Origin: Paracentrotus lividus
Taxonomy: Eukaryota; Echinodermata; Echinoidea; Camarodonta; Echinidae
Reading direction: 5' to 3'
DNA: 64,000 bases
Assembly (NCBI GenBank): GCA_940671915.1
Contig: CALNVZ010003434.1
Coordinates: 26,795,027-26,859,026, forward strand
Every line of letters starts with the position of its first letter. The stretch's first letter is position 1. Shown piece by piece: positions 1 to 13,900 of the stretch. The position numbers and the translations under genes are program-made. The notes beneath the pieces were generated by a model. It saw only the letters and a list, made by a program, of their open reading frames with translations. It was not told the DNA's origin and ran no database searches.

Positions 1-320
1 GCTTGTAATTTTACTTCTTCCTCCAGAAAGGAATTTTTATTTATGTTTGACTCACTTATTTTATTTTGCAAAAAGACAAAGAAGAATGCGCGCTAATATT
101 TAATTTTTTTATTCTTTATAGTCCAAAAAGGCCCCCGTAAGACCAAAAGAATAAAAAAAAAAATAAGCCCCACACCTCCTAACACATATATGGTATTTAC
201 AACAGTTGTCATAAAAGATATATTGTTAGGTACAAAATTAGAATTAAAAACCAAAATATGAATTAATGAATCTATATATTTCACTTAGTAAAGGCGTGTA
301 TTTTTTATACCCACAACAAC

Positions 321-351
<31 letters not shown>

Positions 352-1429
352 ATGTCATAACTGTTCTCTCTATTCTCTATATAACAAGTGTAAATGTAAT
401 TATAAATGCGGTCAAAGCATTGTCTTATGTTTTCTATTTTATAATTAGTATTAAGATGTTTTTATATTTTGTCAGTGCCATAGTTCTTTATAAAGAAAAA
501 AAAATGTTACAAGTCCATGTACAATTGCCCCGCACTCTGTTCAATTGCCCCTTCGTCACGGTTTTTTTTGTTGGCAATGTAACACCTCGGACCTCTTGTT
601 TGAAATCGCTAAATGGCTTCAATATGATCTTTTTTTTTTACTTAACCCAAACCTATTCATATGTCAAGCTAGATATCATATTTCATTTATTTAGTTTTAA
701 GCAAGTATTACTTCAATAAAGCTATAAGGTCAAATTGGATAAAAACTTGTTACAGATTTGCCCAATTTTCTCCTACATCATTTTAATTGTATATATATAT
801 ATATTCCTTGTCACTTTGAACATAATCATAAAAAGCTTCTTCCTCGACTTCTAGTCAATATTTACGCTTTTATCTTATCATGCAATATCGCCATAAAAAC
901 ATTAAACGGCGTTCTTCACAAACTTTAGTGACAACGTTTCACAATCTTTGTCATGTTTTGAGCATCAATTTATATTGAATTGCCATTATTTCTGATTACA
1001 CTTCAGCACAATAATGCCTAAAAGCTTGCCCAAATGTGTATTTCCTACCATATGGTCTGGAGAACTATAACTAACAACACTGATAAAAGCTTCATCCAAT
1101 TTCTTTCATCTCCAGAGTAGATGCTCAACCGAACAAGACAAACCATTCAACTGGAGGGAAAGTCCTTCTACGCGAGTTTTGTGAGCTAATTTATTATTGC
1201 AGCCCAGCTGTATAGATTTCTGCGCTTCTCAGCCGTTTTCCAACGTTCACTTTGTTGCCGTCTTGGCCTCTTAATAATGGACGCGCCTGTTAATACGATT
1301 TAATGCCGCACATCGGCTATACGTTAACTTACAGTTACATAGAGTAGAATTGATATGAGATGTAAATCAAAAGTGTCCCTTTTTCTGAAGATTATTTAGT
1401 TATCACATTGTACGCGTAATTATATCATC

Positions 1430-1650
1430 AAACCTATTGTTCATATGCATGCCATGCCCTATCAAAATGACCCAATTCCCTTATCAAAGAACCAAGAAAA
1501 AAGACAAATTTTATGAATTTTCATACACCAACACATGAGAGAGAAGCTGCTCGCACTGACGCCACAAAATCAAAACTTAAGATATTCAAACTCGCCTATT
1601 TGAGCGTCGATTTTCTTTCAAAACTTTCACTCATATTATAGTTTTCCCCG
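1430..1650 (+). repeat. Dispersed repeat, copy 1 (second copy at 47150-47345)
   Basis: About 200 bases align by eye with 47150-47345: the same order of short blocks (for example ATCAAAACTT, then a CTTTCACT block) with small indels. No coding potential is seen. It is probably a fragment of an old non-autonomous transposon. The family was not identified. Confidence 0.6.
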
Positions 1651-2576
1651 TTCAAGTTCATTCATGTCCTCCACTCTATTTCATTCATGTGCATTCAAAT
1701 TCACGCAGCTGCCGCTTTCGTACGGTGGATCATACAAATTTCATTCGAGCAAGGCATTTCATTTACGTGCACGCAAATTTTCTTTACGGTGTACTTCAAA
1801 TTTCATTATCGCACTAACTTTTTGTTCGTGCCAAACGAATTCACTATGATTTTCATTCAATTGTCAATATCCATGCACCAATATCCCGATTCGTTCATTC
1901 AATATTTAACGAAACGGCGACGGGTGGTTTTGGGGGCAGGCGGGGGGGGGGCCCAAAAAAAACCCAAAATTTTTTTCGCAAATTAAAAAAAAAAAGGAAT
2001 TCTATTTCCTGCTTGTGCACTTAATTTAATCAAAACTCTTAAATTTTCAGGAATATGACCATACTACGCACCTCAATTTTTAAAGAGTGAAGGGGGGAAA
2101 TTGTGGGGGAGGATATAATTCCCATTTCGTGCATCTTATATCATGTACAAAATTCTCAAATGTTCAATGAGTTTCTACTTTCAAATGTTTTGTATTGGAT
2201 TTTTCTATCCTTAATTTTTAAAATGGAACACAACAAACTAGCACTCAAAACTAAATATGACTCAGTCATGCAGCGTGCAATTAGGAAATATGAAATCGTC
2301 AGACAAAACAGTGTTTGTAATTTTCTGATGTGCATTATTTGACCATACGGCAAATACCAGATGGCAGCACATCAGATGAGATACGGGACAGTTCATTGCA
2401 AGCAAAAAATAACTTTGTTCTGAAAATCCCTCTGATCATTACGGTTGATAATTTCTAGCCATCAATCTCCTGACGAGCAAGGGCATCTCAACATAAAGAC
2501 TTTGTATACAAAAAAATAAAAAATAAAAATGAACCAAAAATGCCTATTTAAAACGACTGGAAAAAACCCGAAATGG

Positions 2577-2785
2577 ATAAGTATCTCACTTCGCGGAGAC
2601 TCGACGCCCCGAAATTTTTTTCAAAGTTTTAAGCATGTCGATTTTCTGCCGGACTCATGAAACGGCGCGAGAACTCGGCCATTACACTCTTTGAGACGTC
2701 TCCGAAAACGGTCTCCGCAACTGTCTCAAAACTGTCCCAAAAAACTAGTTCTTAAATCCGTCTCATGATAAGTGAGATACCATCA
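2577..2785. mobile_element. MITE, TWA-target family, copy 1
   Basis: The ends carry the inverted motif TATCTCACTT followed by GGAGAC blocks on the left and the complementary AAGTGAGATA on the right. The interior has repeated GAGAC/GTCTC motifs. It matches three other copies in the window (28247-28386, 39940-40168, 41614-42049). This is the most diverged copy, and its exact ends and target duplication are uncertain. No transposase is encoded. Confidence 0.6.
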
Positions 2786-3957
2786 TAAGCTTTCCACTTC
2801 AAAAGTATCACTAAAAATTTAAATATTGTATTGCACTTTTACAATTTCATTGCCGTATTCGAGAATTTGTTTGAACGAAGGAAGGGCAAATTATGCCGAA
2901 GCCAGCTGTAATTAAAATGATGCACATACATGAAATTGATGCTTCCTATGGAATCGCACTAATGCAATGTAGAATCGTTTGCAAATATAAGGAATGAGTG
3001 AATAAAAATGAATTTGATTGATGATGCGTAAGCGCGATCGCAACTTGCGTTAAATCGTTTGATGTCAAATGTGAAATGACATAGTGTGAACGAAAGCATG
3101 AAATTGGAGCGGGAAAACCATGATTATTTTTTTTTCTGCATTTTTTTTAATTATGTAAAATTCCAGGGTGAAACTTCCCTTTAAGGAATTACATTCTTTC
3201 TCCAAGAAACATATTTTCACAATAGTTGTTGTGTCCACCACGTTTTATCAAATTCCCTTTTATTCGAAATGTACATAATTATTTCATGAAATGAATAAAT
3301 GTAATATGAAATTGAATAGGCATTGGTATCATGTCCATAGCGAACATGTGGAAAAATTTGATAAGGTTAACATGTTAGACTTATTGCCCCACTCCCCCTT
3401 CTCCTTCATTTTTTTGTTTGTACTTCGAACTTGTAAAGTCATTTGCATTCTCCCTTTGAAGGCGGAATGGATAAATTGAATATGAATTCATGCTTTCTCT
3501 AGTTCTTCTGAGATGATGACCTTGCATTGAGAAGGTCTCCGTTGCATGATGAATGCGAAGAAATATTATATGTACTGATAATGATTGCCCTTGCTCCTCT
3601 CTCACTGGAAGTTTATGTGTCACTTTCCTGCCTCAGAGCATGAATCTGCAGTCAAATACATCAAGGATTAGTTTCCAGTTCATCCACAACACATATCAAG
3701 AATACCAATTGCCTTGGCCTAAGTCGTTGCGCTGACCAATGATAGAAAACATATGGATAATGATTAGAGTGAGTAAGATTTTTTTTTTTTTTTTTTTAAT
3801 CAATTTCAAGCCATTGACAACCATGACTGAAGATTAAATGATTCATTCATAATTCCATGAGATCGTTAACTGATCTCCCTGCTGGATATCCATTCATAAT
3901 TCCCTTAAGGTATTTTAGTTCATTCGTGTTGGATCTTAAGGGCAGCAGCAACCCTAC

Positions 3958-4094
3958 CCCAACACACACACACCCTCACAACCCATATGCACATGCACGC
4001 TCAGACCCACACACAAACACATACACACACACATACACAGCACAAACACGCACCGCACACCCACAACACGCGCGCCGCACCACACACACTCACA
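3958..4094. repeat. CA-rich microsatellite
   Basis: Interrupted (CA)n with scattered CAC/CGC variants. The Thr/His-rich reading frames across it are a by-product of the repeat and not genes. Confidence 0.9.
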
Positions 4095-4918
4095 AATAGT
4101 TTGAGAATTGCAGGAGACACTTTTTGTTTGAACAACCGCTTTTTTCGGGGGGGGGTGGGCCTCGTTTTTAAGCTGACGATTGATCCATATTTATATTGAT
4201 TTATTAGCATGTTATATTGCTGATTTTATTTTTCTTCATATTGTATTTTCCTCAACTTTTCCAACCAACCAATCCAAGGCCTTTAAAAACAATGATTGAT
4301 TATTAAAGAAATGAATGTTTACATCCATTATTAAAATGTATAACAAGCATTATAACACTGATATTCATGCATTTTTCGTTGATTCAGGCGATTGCAAGCA
4401 AAGAGGTCGTAGACGGAAACATCCTATAAAACTTTTGGAAATAATTCCACAATTTTAACAAAATAAAAATCTATGTTCCGCGCTTTCCTACATCTTTCTA
4501 TTAATAGAGGGAGGATATCTGTATAAAGGGCATCAAATTAAGAGTGACATTGTAGATTCTCCAGACGCCATTTATGATTTAAGAGATAATGATCATTGCC
4601 TTTTGGGGTCTGTTTCTCTTTCTATTTCACGCGCCTTATCAATATCATTACGGCTCACACATCGCTTGGACTTGCAGTGTTGAACTGATAAATCCCTTTT
4701 ATACACTGCTAAAGAAAAAAAAAAAGTATTTTACAGTTAAATTATCGGCACTCTGCCTGCCACAGTTCTTTTACCAGTAGGCTACGTTCATCTTCAAATT
4801 ATGTTAACTCCCACGAACTACATACGGTAACTGCCCATATTTACCGGCAGCATATGTTGCTGGTAGTTTGCTGGGGAAAAACACAGATTTTTTTTTGTTT
4901 TTACAAGTGAAGCGGAAT

Positions 4919-4969
4919 ACGCACACACACACACACCCACACACACCACACACACACACACACACAGCA

Positions 4970-5028
<59 letters not shown>
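4919..5028. repeat. CA microsatellite
   Basis: Nearly pure (CA)n with a few interruptions in the first half and an uninterrupted run in the second half. Likely polymorphic. Confidence 0.95.
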
Positions 5029-5029
<1 letters not shown>

Positions 5030-7767
5030 TTTTCCGTCTTCGCTAAACATGACATGCATTTGCTATATTGTGTAACATGTAATTGCTCAGAAGAATTCTG
5101 CCATTTTATTTTGTGAGTGTTGTGTTTTGAGGTGAGTTTTGGATTAAGGGAGAATTGGCGCCATGCATTGATAAGTTGACCTAACTGTCTCGATCAATTC
5201 CAAATATATCTTTTATTCAAACATACTAATAACAAACTTAATTTATAATAGCACCCTCTTATACATATTTTACTTTTCTTAATAGACAATATTATATCCG
5301 TAGAGCCAAAACCCAATGAAGGACGGGAAAGTCCCAAACAATTCTGTCATAACTTCAAATTATCAGGAAGGTAACTTGACAAACCGCTAGACGCCACTTT
5401 TACTGCCCTTGTCCCCACTTTGATATATTATCTAATAAAGTTTTCAGAAAAGACCTAAAAAACGGGGATATTTCAATTTACTGCCTTCCTCAAAACATAG
5501 AGTCAAATTCAAGGTAGTTCTTATGACCCACCATTAACTTTCAATTCGTTTGTTTTCTTGTGATGTCATTTCATTATAAATACATTCATGATGATATAAA
5601 AATTCATAGAAGTAAAAGTTTCAAACATATATTTTAACAGAATCTGTATCATAATTAATATCAATCTAAACAGGGTTTAAAAGTATCTTTATGACCAGAT
5701 GACTGAGATGTTTTAGACCTAATATCAAACTTGTTCTATGGCGTAGACTATATGCCTATTAAATATAGTTCATTTAATAGCCAAGGTATTAATTTAAAAT
5801 AGTTTTTTCTTTCAATATTTCATTTTCTCTGGATTACTAACCTTTGGACGAACCTTCTCATCCATCATGAAGATTGATTCCATTGAAATACCGACAATGA
5901 TAAATCCTATAAACCTTATAGTTACTAACTTGTAGTTGCATCACCGCGGGACAATAACGATATAATTGCCTATACAGTCTGTGCTAAAGAAAAATAATAA
6001 AAATGGAACAGCGGGAAAAAATAATTTAGGTGTGAAATATTTTACAACTTAGGCTGACGCTCAAGTACAAATTAAAGCCATAAGATCTTCCTTGCTTTAT
6101 GCCCGCTTCATCTAGTATAATTTGCTTTCGTAAAACAAAAAGTAGCTAAATTTTGTGCGACAGGAACAAATCAAAATGCACACTTTATTGTTCTGGAGCG
6201 CTGTCAAAACCATGCCATTATGCGAAACCTTACACATAGGCATGCGCCGATGGCGTGCGAAAATGATTTTCCGTAATTGAGAAAAAACTAGTCATATCTC
6301 AAAAAGTTACAGCACAAGTGATGAAAAAAATTGCCCAAAAGAAAGTCTGATTTTCCTGCTTCTGGAAAACTAACAATACCAGTTTGTGATTAATCTTCAT
6401 ACTATGAAAAAATGTTCCACTTGTACCATTTATTATACAGACGTATGTCTAGTCTGGACGTTTGTGTCCCAAAGCCTGCAGATCATATTATGAACGAAGC
6501 TTATGTAAAAGGCATTCTATCCTATGCCTTTTTCTTTCTTTTTGTTTGCAGACTAATGTTTCGACCAAAATAACATTTTAGAACAGAACAGTAGAAACAA
6601 CAGAAAGAAGATGTGCCCGGGGTTCATGGTTCAAATGTAAATGAGGTAGTATAAACAGAAACAATTAGAGTTTTTCCCCCCTGTTTTTAACACCTTTTTT
6701 TTTTTTTTTTTTTTTTGGCGGGGGGGGGGGTAGCGGTCGATGTGCGAATTTTTTGGGCTAAGTATTTACTCTCAGTGCGTAGGAAACAAATAGCCTGCAT
6801 CGTAAAGTAATGTTCACCATATATGGTTGCTTTGTAAAAGCATTTTAAGTTTATTATATAAACCTCATGCAGCAGAAAAAGATTTGGCAGTATTTCGTAG
6901 CCCACCCCTCTCAATAATCACACGTACTACACACACACCGCACACACACACACCACACGAAAATAATGATAATAAACATGATGAATAAAGATTTTCCTCC
7001 TGGCACGCTCTTATCGACCATTAACACACATGATCGTTGCCCCCCCCCCCCCGATAGGCACCTGCTGATAGAAATCCAATAGGGGAACTTACAGTCATCC
7101 CCATCCTGCCCATCACCCCACCCCCATCATTGCCCATTAAACCATTCCCTGGTCAGATGTTGCTGTAAGGTTTACCCTATTGCAGTCGAGAAAGACCAAC
7201 ATATTCCACCCTTAGGAGTAACAGGAATGTATAGCCTTCCGCTCATGTCTACACATCCTTGCAAGTTTTGCAGGATGGATGTGATCTTAAAGTACATTGA
7301 ATCTTCAAAGAAAGATAGATGGATAAATCTCTGTAAATCCCATCATTAATCAACCTCATATTTCTTATTGTTTACTGTCTCGATTTGTTCTCCCTAATGA
7401 GTTTATTGCCCACAAAATACATTCTTTTAACCTTGAAAACATTTTATGTTTTTGTATGTTTTGTTTTATTTTTATTTTTGACATTTCTCTGGCGAATCCA
7501 CTTCCTCTGCTTTTATAGTTTTTAGATCTATTTTACTTGTTGTTTTGTTTTTATGTGATTAATCTTTTACTAACCCTCTTATCTCATATACTATTGTCTA
7601 TTGTCTTATCTCATATACTATTGTCCATTCAATCACTGTCATGATTGTATTCACATATTCTTCTTCTTCATATATATATATTTATTATCCTTCTTTTCTG
7701 TTCTCTCTGGGTTTTGCGTGATGATAATTCTTATTTTTCCGTGTCGCTTTTTGGCTTGTTCTGTTTT

Positions 7768-8640
7768 TATGCCTCCGCGACGAAGTCTCGCCGGAGGCAT
7801 TATGTTTTCGGGTTGTCCGTCCGTACGTCCGTCCCACTTTCGTTCTCACGATAACTTAAGAACCGTTTGACGGATGATCTTCATTCTTGGTACATGTGTG
7901 CATACTGAGGTGACAATGATCTGATTAGATTTTGGGGTCACGAGGTCAAAGGTCAAAGGTCACAGAGGTCAATAAATGGGTGAAAATAGCTAGTTCTCAC
8001 AATAACTCAGGAATTGTTTCACTTAACATCTTCATTCTTGGTACATGTGTGCATACTGAGGTGACAATGATCTGATTAGATTTTGGGGTCACAAGGTCAA
8101 AAGCCAAAGGTCACAGAGGTCAATAAATAGGTGAAAATAGCTTGTTCTCATTATAACTCAAGAACCGTTTGACGGATTATCCTCATTCTTGGTTCATGGG
8201 TGCATACTGAGTGACCAAATGATCTGATTCAATGGGGTCCCAAAACCCGAGGTCCAAAGAGTCAAAGCCACAGAGGTCAATAAATAGGGTGAGAAAATAG
8301 CTAATTCTCACAAAACTCAACCATTGTTACAAATCATTTTATTATTTAGTACTGTGGCATACTGGTGGCAATGATCAAAGAATTTTGGGTTCACAAGGTC
8401 AAAAGTCAGAGGTCAAATAGGTTTTAAAAAAGCTTTTTCTTTTATGATAACTCAACAACCATTGACAGATCATCTTCATACTGTACATGTGTGCGTACTA
8501 GGGTGACAATTATCTGATTAGATTTTGTGTTACAAGGTCAAAGGGTCAAGGTCAAAGGTATCTGATAAATGAAAGTGAATAGATGAATGTGTCATATATT
8601 TCTGATCTGGCAATGGCGGAGGCATATATTTCGACCGTGC
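7768..8640 (+). repeat. Repeat element built of about five 150-bp units
   Basis: It starts with a small hairpin (TGCCTCCG ... CGGAGGCA) followed by a GTCCGTCCGTACGTCC stretch. Then come about five tandem units starting near 7842, 7993, 8144, 8304 and 8434. Each unit holds a TTCTCAC-AATAACTC block, a CATCTTCATTCTTGGTACAT block and AAGGTCA-rich text. The last units are more degraded. A related single-unit copy lies in the opposite orientation at 45990-46220. No protein is encoded. This is a non-coding dispersed element with an internal minisatellite. Confidence 0.8.
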
Positions 8641-8644
8641 AGCG

Positions 8645-9560
8645 TCGAGGATTCATTCTAGTTGTTGTTTTGTTTTGTTTTGTTTTGTTTACTATTGCTG
8701 AGGTAGCTCCAGGCGGAGGTGCAATCCGCTTTTGGGCACACATTAAACAAATACGTATAAATAAAAAAAAGAAAGTTAAATGCATCTACCCCCCCCTTTC
8801 CACCCATTCCCTTATGTTAAAAAATTCAAAATTGCGCCCCCGCCAACCCCTTCCCCATTTTCCAACTTGATCTTTCATGTCTTTTCGTGAATTAAATTGC
8901 AATGAAAAGGGAATTAAAGTTTTAATCGATGCTTTGTCTTCCTTTAACCCGTTGGAAACTAAGCCGGCCCGGCTGAAGAAACATAGACCAGTCCCTCTTG
9001 ACACCCCGTTTATTTCACTCGTGATTGCATAAACATGAAAAGGCCTATATAATTGAAATTATTCTGACATTGATCTAATTTAAAGCTGCTTGTTCCACTT
9101 TTAAATGAAAAGAGTTTCTTGCAAGCATGCTTACAATCATAAGTTATTCGGCTTTGTAAAATTCTCAGTAACAACGGGTTAATATACATTGTAATGGTGG
9201 TTTCCCCTTTCGTCTTCTGTTTTCTGTCTCTTCTGCTTGATAAAAAAATGAAGAAAAACGTCGGTGCGTCTGGTTGTTTTTACACCAATTAGTGCATCGC
9301 GGGTGCGGTTGAAGAAGATTGTTATTCCTGTTATTCCTGCGTTTTCCTCGCCTCTCTATCCTTTGAGTTTCATCCGTTTATCTCTCAGTTCCATTCAACC
9401 TGTCACATCTGTTTAGTGCCAATGAGATATATTGCAGACCATATTCAGTCGGAACTAGGCCCTTGTTGCCAAAAATCGTGAAGTTTGTAGACTAGAAAAA
9501 AAAAAAAAAAAAAAAAAACCAACAACAACAAGAAGCTAAACTTTGATAAAAAAAACTAAT
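8645..9560. other. Gene-free stretch
   Basis: Nothing recognisable as a gene. It contains a GTTTT microsatellite (about 8660-8690) and a poly-A run (about 9496-9518). Confidence 0.5.
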
Positions 9561-9584
9561 GAGAGTGTTCTGATATCCCTCTTT

Positions 9585-11170
9585 CTCTCTCTCTCTCTCT
9601 CCCAGAGAATAAAGGAAGTTTATGTGCGTTATTTTTTGTTTTTTAAATTCATGGTAATTGCTGTATATTATTATAAGTGCAGTAATTATCGTTTCTATGA
9701 ATCGAGTAATTATTGTAACTCTCCATTTTTGTATGTTCCATTTAGACGTAATCGTATAATATTTTCTATGTGTATATTCTTTTCTTTTTATTCACAGCTT
9801 GTATGAATTGTTCAACTTTAAATGATTTACAACAAAAAGAAACGATTTGGTAAGTTGATAATAATTCTTATTCGAGTTTATGCCCCCTCCCCCCCCCTCA
9901 TTTCTTCTATCTACATAGTATAGGTATTTGGTCACCCCTCCTCCCGCCCTGCACCTCTGTCATTCTCGATGCATCGATACACTTTAACCTTTATCTCTTT
10001 TATTTTTATGCTCATCACAAAAGCCGGGTGGGTAATGTCGGGCAATGTTTGTAATAAAACCTACAATTAGACAGCCAATGGGTATTGACTGGGTCGCCAG
10101 TCTGGATCAGCGGGTCATATGATAATTCACTTTCTCTTTAAAGATAAATGCTCAATCATGACAAGCGTAATAACTCAACTACGATTATCACCGATACACA
10201 TGATATATGGGATCGCTTCACTTTTTGTGTGCATTTCTTCATTATTATTTTTTATTCTAAGATGTTTGATGATCCGTCGCAAAGTTTTATGAATAGAAGA
10301 GGTCGTTAATTCAGGTTTATATCAGATAACAAACGGTTAAGATGGATGCTGCTTCATAAGAAAATTATTAAAAAAAAAAAAAAAAAAAAAAATCTTGTTT
10401 TAAACGTTAGCCTAATGTTCTCTCGTTCAATGCAATATTTAAAGCAATACATTGTAAAGACTGTCTTGTTGGAAGATTGATCGGAAATGTAAACAAATCA
10501 TTGAATTACTGCAATAATTTATATACATAATACTTGATTTTTACATTTGTTTATGTAAATATACATGCTGTTCGATCACAAATTTAAATAAAATTATTGT
10601 GTCAAAAGTAGTTTATTCTTAATCATTAAGTTCTTCCGAACATTAGATCAATAGGCCTCCCACTCCCTAAAAAAGAAAAGAAGAAAAAAAAAAAATGATT
10701 TTAAAATCATTCTCTCAATGGAAATGTCTCTCTGTTTTTATAAACATCTATCTTATATTCTTATCTTCTTTTCGTTTTCCTTTTCATCTTCCCTCTTAGA
10801 TGGAAGGTCACATGGTATCATACACGTATCAAACAATGATGTCAACCTCGAAACCCTGGTTATAACAGCGCTGGCGATCGCGTACGACCACACTACGAGG
10901 TCCTCAGGGTCCAGTGGCCTGGCGGGCCGTCCGGATCAGCGCACACCTGGTACGGGTGAGAGAGGACTACCTGACCAGTCGGACCTAAAGGAGATCCTGT
11001 CCTAGTGGGCCTGTAGGACCGGTGGGCCCTGCTGGTCCCCAGGTCCACTGGGATCAGGGATACCTGGAAGATCTGCACCTGGTAGGCCATTATTACTCAA
11101 CCATTATAGTACTTGAACATGATCAAGAAGTGAGCCTCTTGACAAAATATAGACCTTTTGAAATCATAAA
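9585..11170 (+). repeat. Duplicated segment, copy A (copy B at 11214-12808)
   Basis: About 1.58 kb, from a CT run through intron sequence and a collagen exon, recurs almost immediately after the N gap in the same order and orientation. The copies differ mostly by single-base gains and losses in homopolymers, which is more typical of low-quality unmerged reads than of evolution. The probable cause is a false duplication at a contig end. A real recent tandem duplication is the alternative. Confidence 0.85.
10800..11081 (+). CDS. Collagen-like gene, Gly-X-Y exon (copy A)
   Basis: The exon runs from a pyrimidine-rich acceptor (CCCTCTTAG before 10800) to a GTAGGC donor after 11081. Its second half encodes a Gly-X-Y collagen triple helix, with short runs such as GLAGRPG, GERGLPG and GPVGPVGPAGP readable in different frames. 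The frame shifts several times at homopolymers. I read these as sequencing or assembly errors, because the repeat resumes intact after each one and copy B differs at many of the same places. The first half is non-collagenous (around NDVNL and YNSAGD) and its frame is uncertain. The exon ends in phase 1, which matches the start of the exon at 13242. The product is presumably a secreted or membrane-anchored extracellular collagen. Earlier exons were not found in the window. Confidence 0.75.
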
Positions 11171-13781
11171 AGATTTCTCCTCTCTTTTNNNNNNNNNNNN
11201 NNNNNNNNNNNNNCCTCTCTCTCCTCTCCAGAGATAAAGGAAGTTTATTGTGCGTAGTTCATCTTTTGTTTTTTTAATTCATGGTATTTGTGTATAATAA
11301 TTATAAGTGCAGAATTATGTTTCTAGTGATCGAGTAATTATTGTAACTCTCCACTTTTTGTATGTTCCATTTAGACGTAATCGTATAATATTTTCTATGT
11401 GCTATACTTTTTTTTATTCACAGCTTGTATGAATTGTTCAACTTTAAATGATTTACAACAAAAAGTAAACGATTTGGTAAGTTGATAATTAATCTTATTC
11501 GAGGTTTATGACCCCCTTCATTTCTTTCTTCTACATAGTATAGGTATTTGGTCACCCTCTCTCCCCCCTGCACCTCTGTCATTCTCGATGCATTCGATAC
11601 ACTTTAACCGTTATCTCTTTTATTTTTTCTGCTCATCACAAAAGGCCGGGTGGGTAATTTCGGGCAATGTTTGTAATAAACCTCTACAATTAGACAGCTA
11701 ATGGTTATTTGACTGGGTCGCCAGTCTGGATCAGCGGTCATATTGAGTAATTCACTTTCTCTTTAAAGATAAATGCTCTCAATCATGACAAGCGTAATAA
11801 CTCACTACGATTATCACCGATACACATGATATATGGCATCGCTTCACTTTTTTGTGTGCATTTCTTCATTATTATTTTTTATCTAGATGTTTGATGATGC
11901 CGTCGCAAAGTTTTATGAATATAGAAGAGGTCGTTAATTCAGGTTTATATCAGATAACAAACGGTTAAGATGGATGCTGCTTCATAAGAAAATTATTAAA
12001 AAAAAAAAAAAAAAAAAAAATCTGTTTTAAACGTTAGCCTAATGTTCTCTCGTTCAATGCAAATATTTAAGACAATAACATTGTAAAGACTGTTCTCTGT
12101 TGGAAGATTGATCGGAATGTAAACAAATCATTTGAATTACCTGCAATAATTTATACACAATACTTGATTTTACATTTGTTTATGTAAATATACATGCTGT
12201 TCGATCACAAATTGAAATAAAATTATTGTGTCAAAAGTAGTTTATTCTCTAATCATTAAGTTCTTCCGAAATAGAATCAATAGGCCTCCCACTCCCTACA
12301 AAAAGAAAAGAAGGAAAAAAAAAAAAAGATTTTTAAAATCAGTTCTCTCAATTGGAATGTCTCTCTTGTTTTATAAATCATCTATTCTTATTTTATCTTC
12401 TTTTCGTTTTCCTTTCATCTTCCCTCTTAGATGGGAAGGTCACATGGTTCATTAACGTATCAAACATTGATGTCAACCTCGTAACTGGTTATAACAGCGC
12501 TGGCGATCGGTACGACCACACTACGAGGTCCCAGGGTCAGTGGCCTGGCGGGCCGTCCGTCAGCGGGGACACCTGGACGTACGTTGAGAGGGACTACCCT
12601 GGCCACGTCGACCTAAAGGAGATCCGTCCTAGTGGGCTGTAGACGTGGGCCCCTGTGTCCCAGGCGATCACTGGGCACTCTAGGGATCCCATCCTACGAT
12701 CCTGGAGACTGCACCTGGTAGGCCATTATTACTCAAACCATTATAGATTACTTGAACGATGATCAAGAAGTGAGCTCTTGACAAAATATAGACCTTTTGA
12801 ATCATAAAGTAATACTTTATCTTCCATTATTTTTTTTTTTTTTTTTTTTTACAATTTCAACGTATTCAACCATTAAAAGCAAGTATGTGCAAAGTAAGTG
12901 CATAACATTATATGTAAAAATTTATACAAATATTGTTCCCTTTTAAAGCAAAATTATTTTCATGTCAGGTCGTTTTTCAAAATAGACTCTTTTAATGTAT
13001 TTAATTAATTCACCCTCTACATGTAAAGTAACGTCAAAAAATATTTTATCTTTGCAGTATGGCATTGATTAGGAAATGATGTAAATGAAGTGTTATAAAA
13101 AAAAAAAAAAAAACGGTTCAGTGAGCATGATGAATTATGTATTCCTTTAAATTTTTTATTTGAAAAAAAAAAAGTGGGAAACTGACCAGAAAATCGATAA
13201 TGTTTTTTTTTTTTCTTTCTTTCTTTCTTTTTGGCCACCAGGTATCGTTGGTGCACCAGGTCCGCCCGGTCCTCCTGGATCGGTTGAAATGGGAATGGTC
13301 GTTACGGTAAGTCTAACAAAATCAATTATATAATTTAGAAAACGAATCATGATCACTGCACCCCCTTTCCCACTCATTTTGTAGACATATAAAATGTACT
13401 TTGAAAAGAAAACGCGAAAATAACTACCAGATAGTGCTTTTTGTCTATTCAGTGCTTCCTCCGTAACTTTCAGAAAATGCTCCATGGCCCCTGAAAGAAA
13501 AAACATTTAATCTAGGGTTTGTAATGCTTTGAGGCCTTGCTCATCCAGAGCAATGATGAGAATGGGAAATGTGTTAGGATTTCATATTGGCAGCAAATTT
13601 AAACAAAATAGTATTTTGGGGGAGGGTGTAATATGCTTTTGTCGCAGAGAACAGTGGACAAAGTGGAGCCTGATATTAATTTATATCTAGTTTTGATATA
13701 TAGTTATATATGAATTATACTATATTATTTATATAGATATACTTATACTATATATATATACCTTACTATATAGAAATATAT

Positions 13782-13836
<55 letters not shown>

Positions 13837-13864
13837 ATATATTAGTATATTTAATATATAGTAT

Positions 13865-13900
<36 letters not shown>

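Larger units (their letters stand above)
1..7765. other. Gene-free stretch, repeats only
   Basis: No exon could be supported on either strand. Reading frames here are short and compositionally like the surrounding AT-rich DNA. The stretch holds poly-A/T runs (about 320-348 and 3780-3797), CA-rich tracts, a copy of a dispersed repeat (1430-1650) and a MITE (2577-2785). It lies upstream of the collagen-like exons and could be intron of that gene or intergenic. The sequence does not decide. Confidence 0.6.

Noticed and set aside
13156-13506. 116-codon - strand frame
   Set aside because: Shadow of the collagen-like exon at 13242-13306 plus T-run translation.
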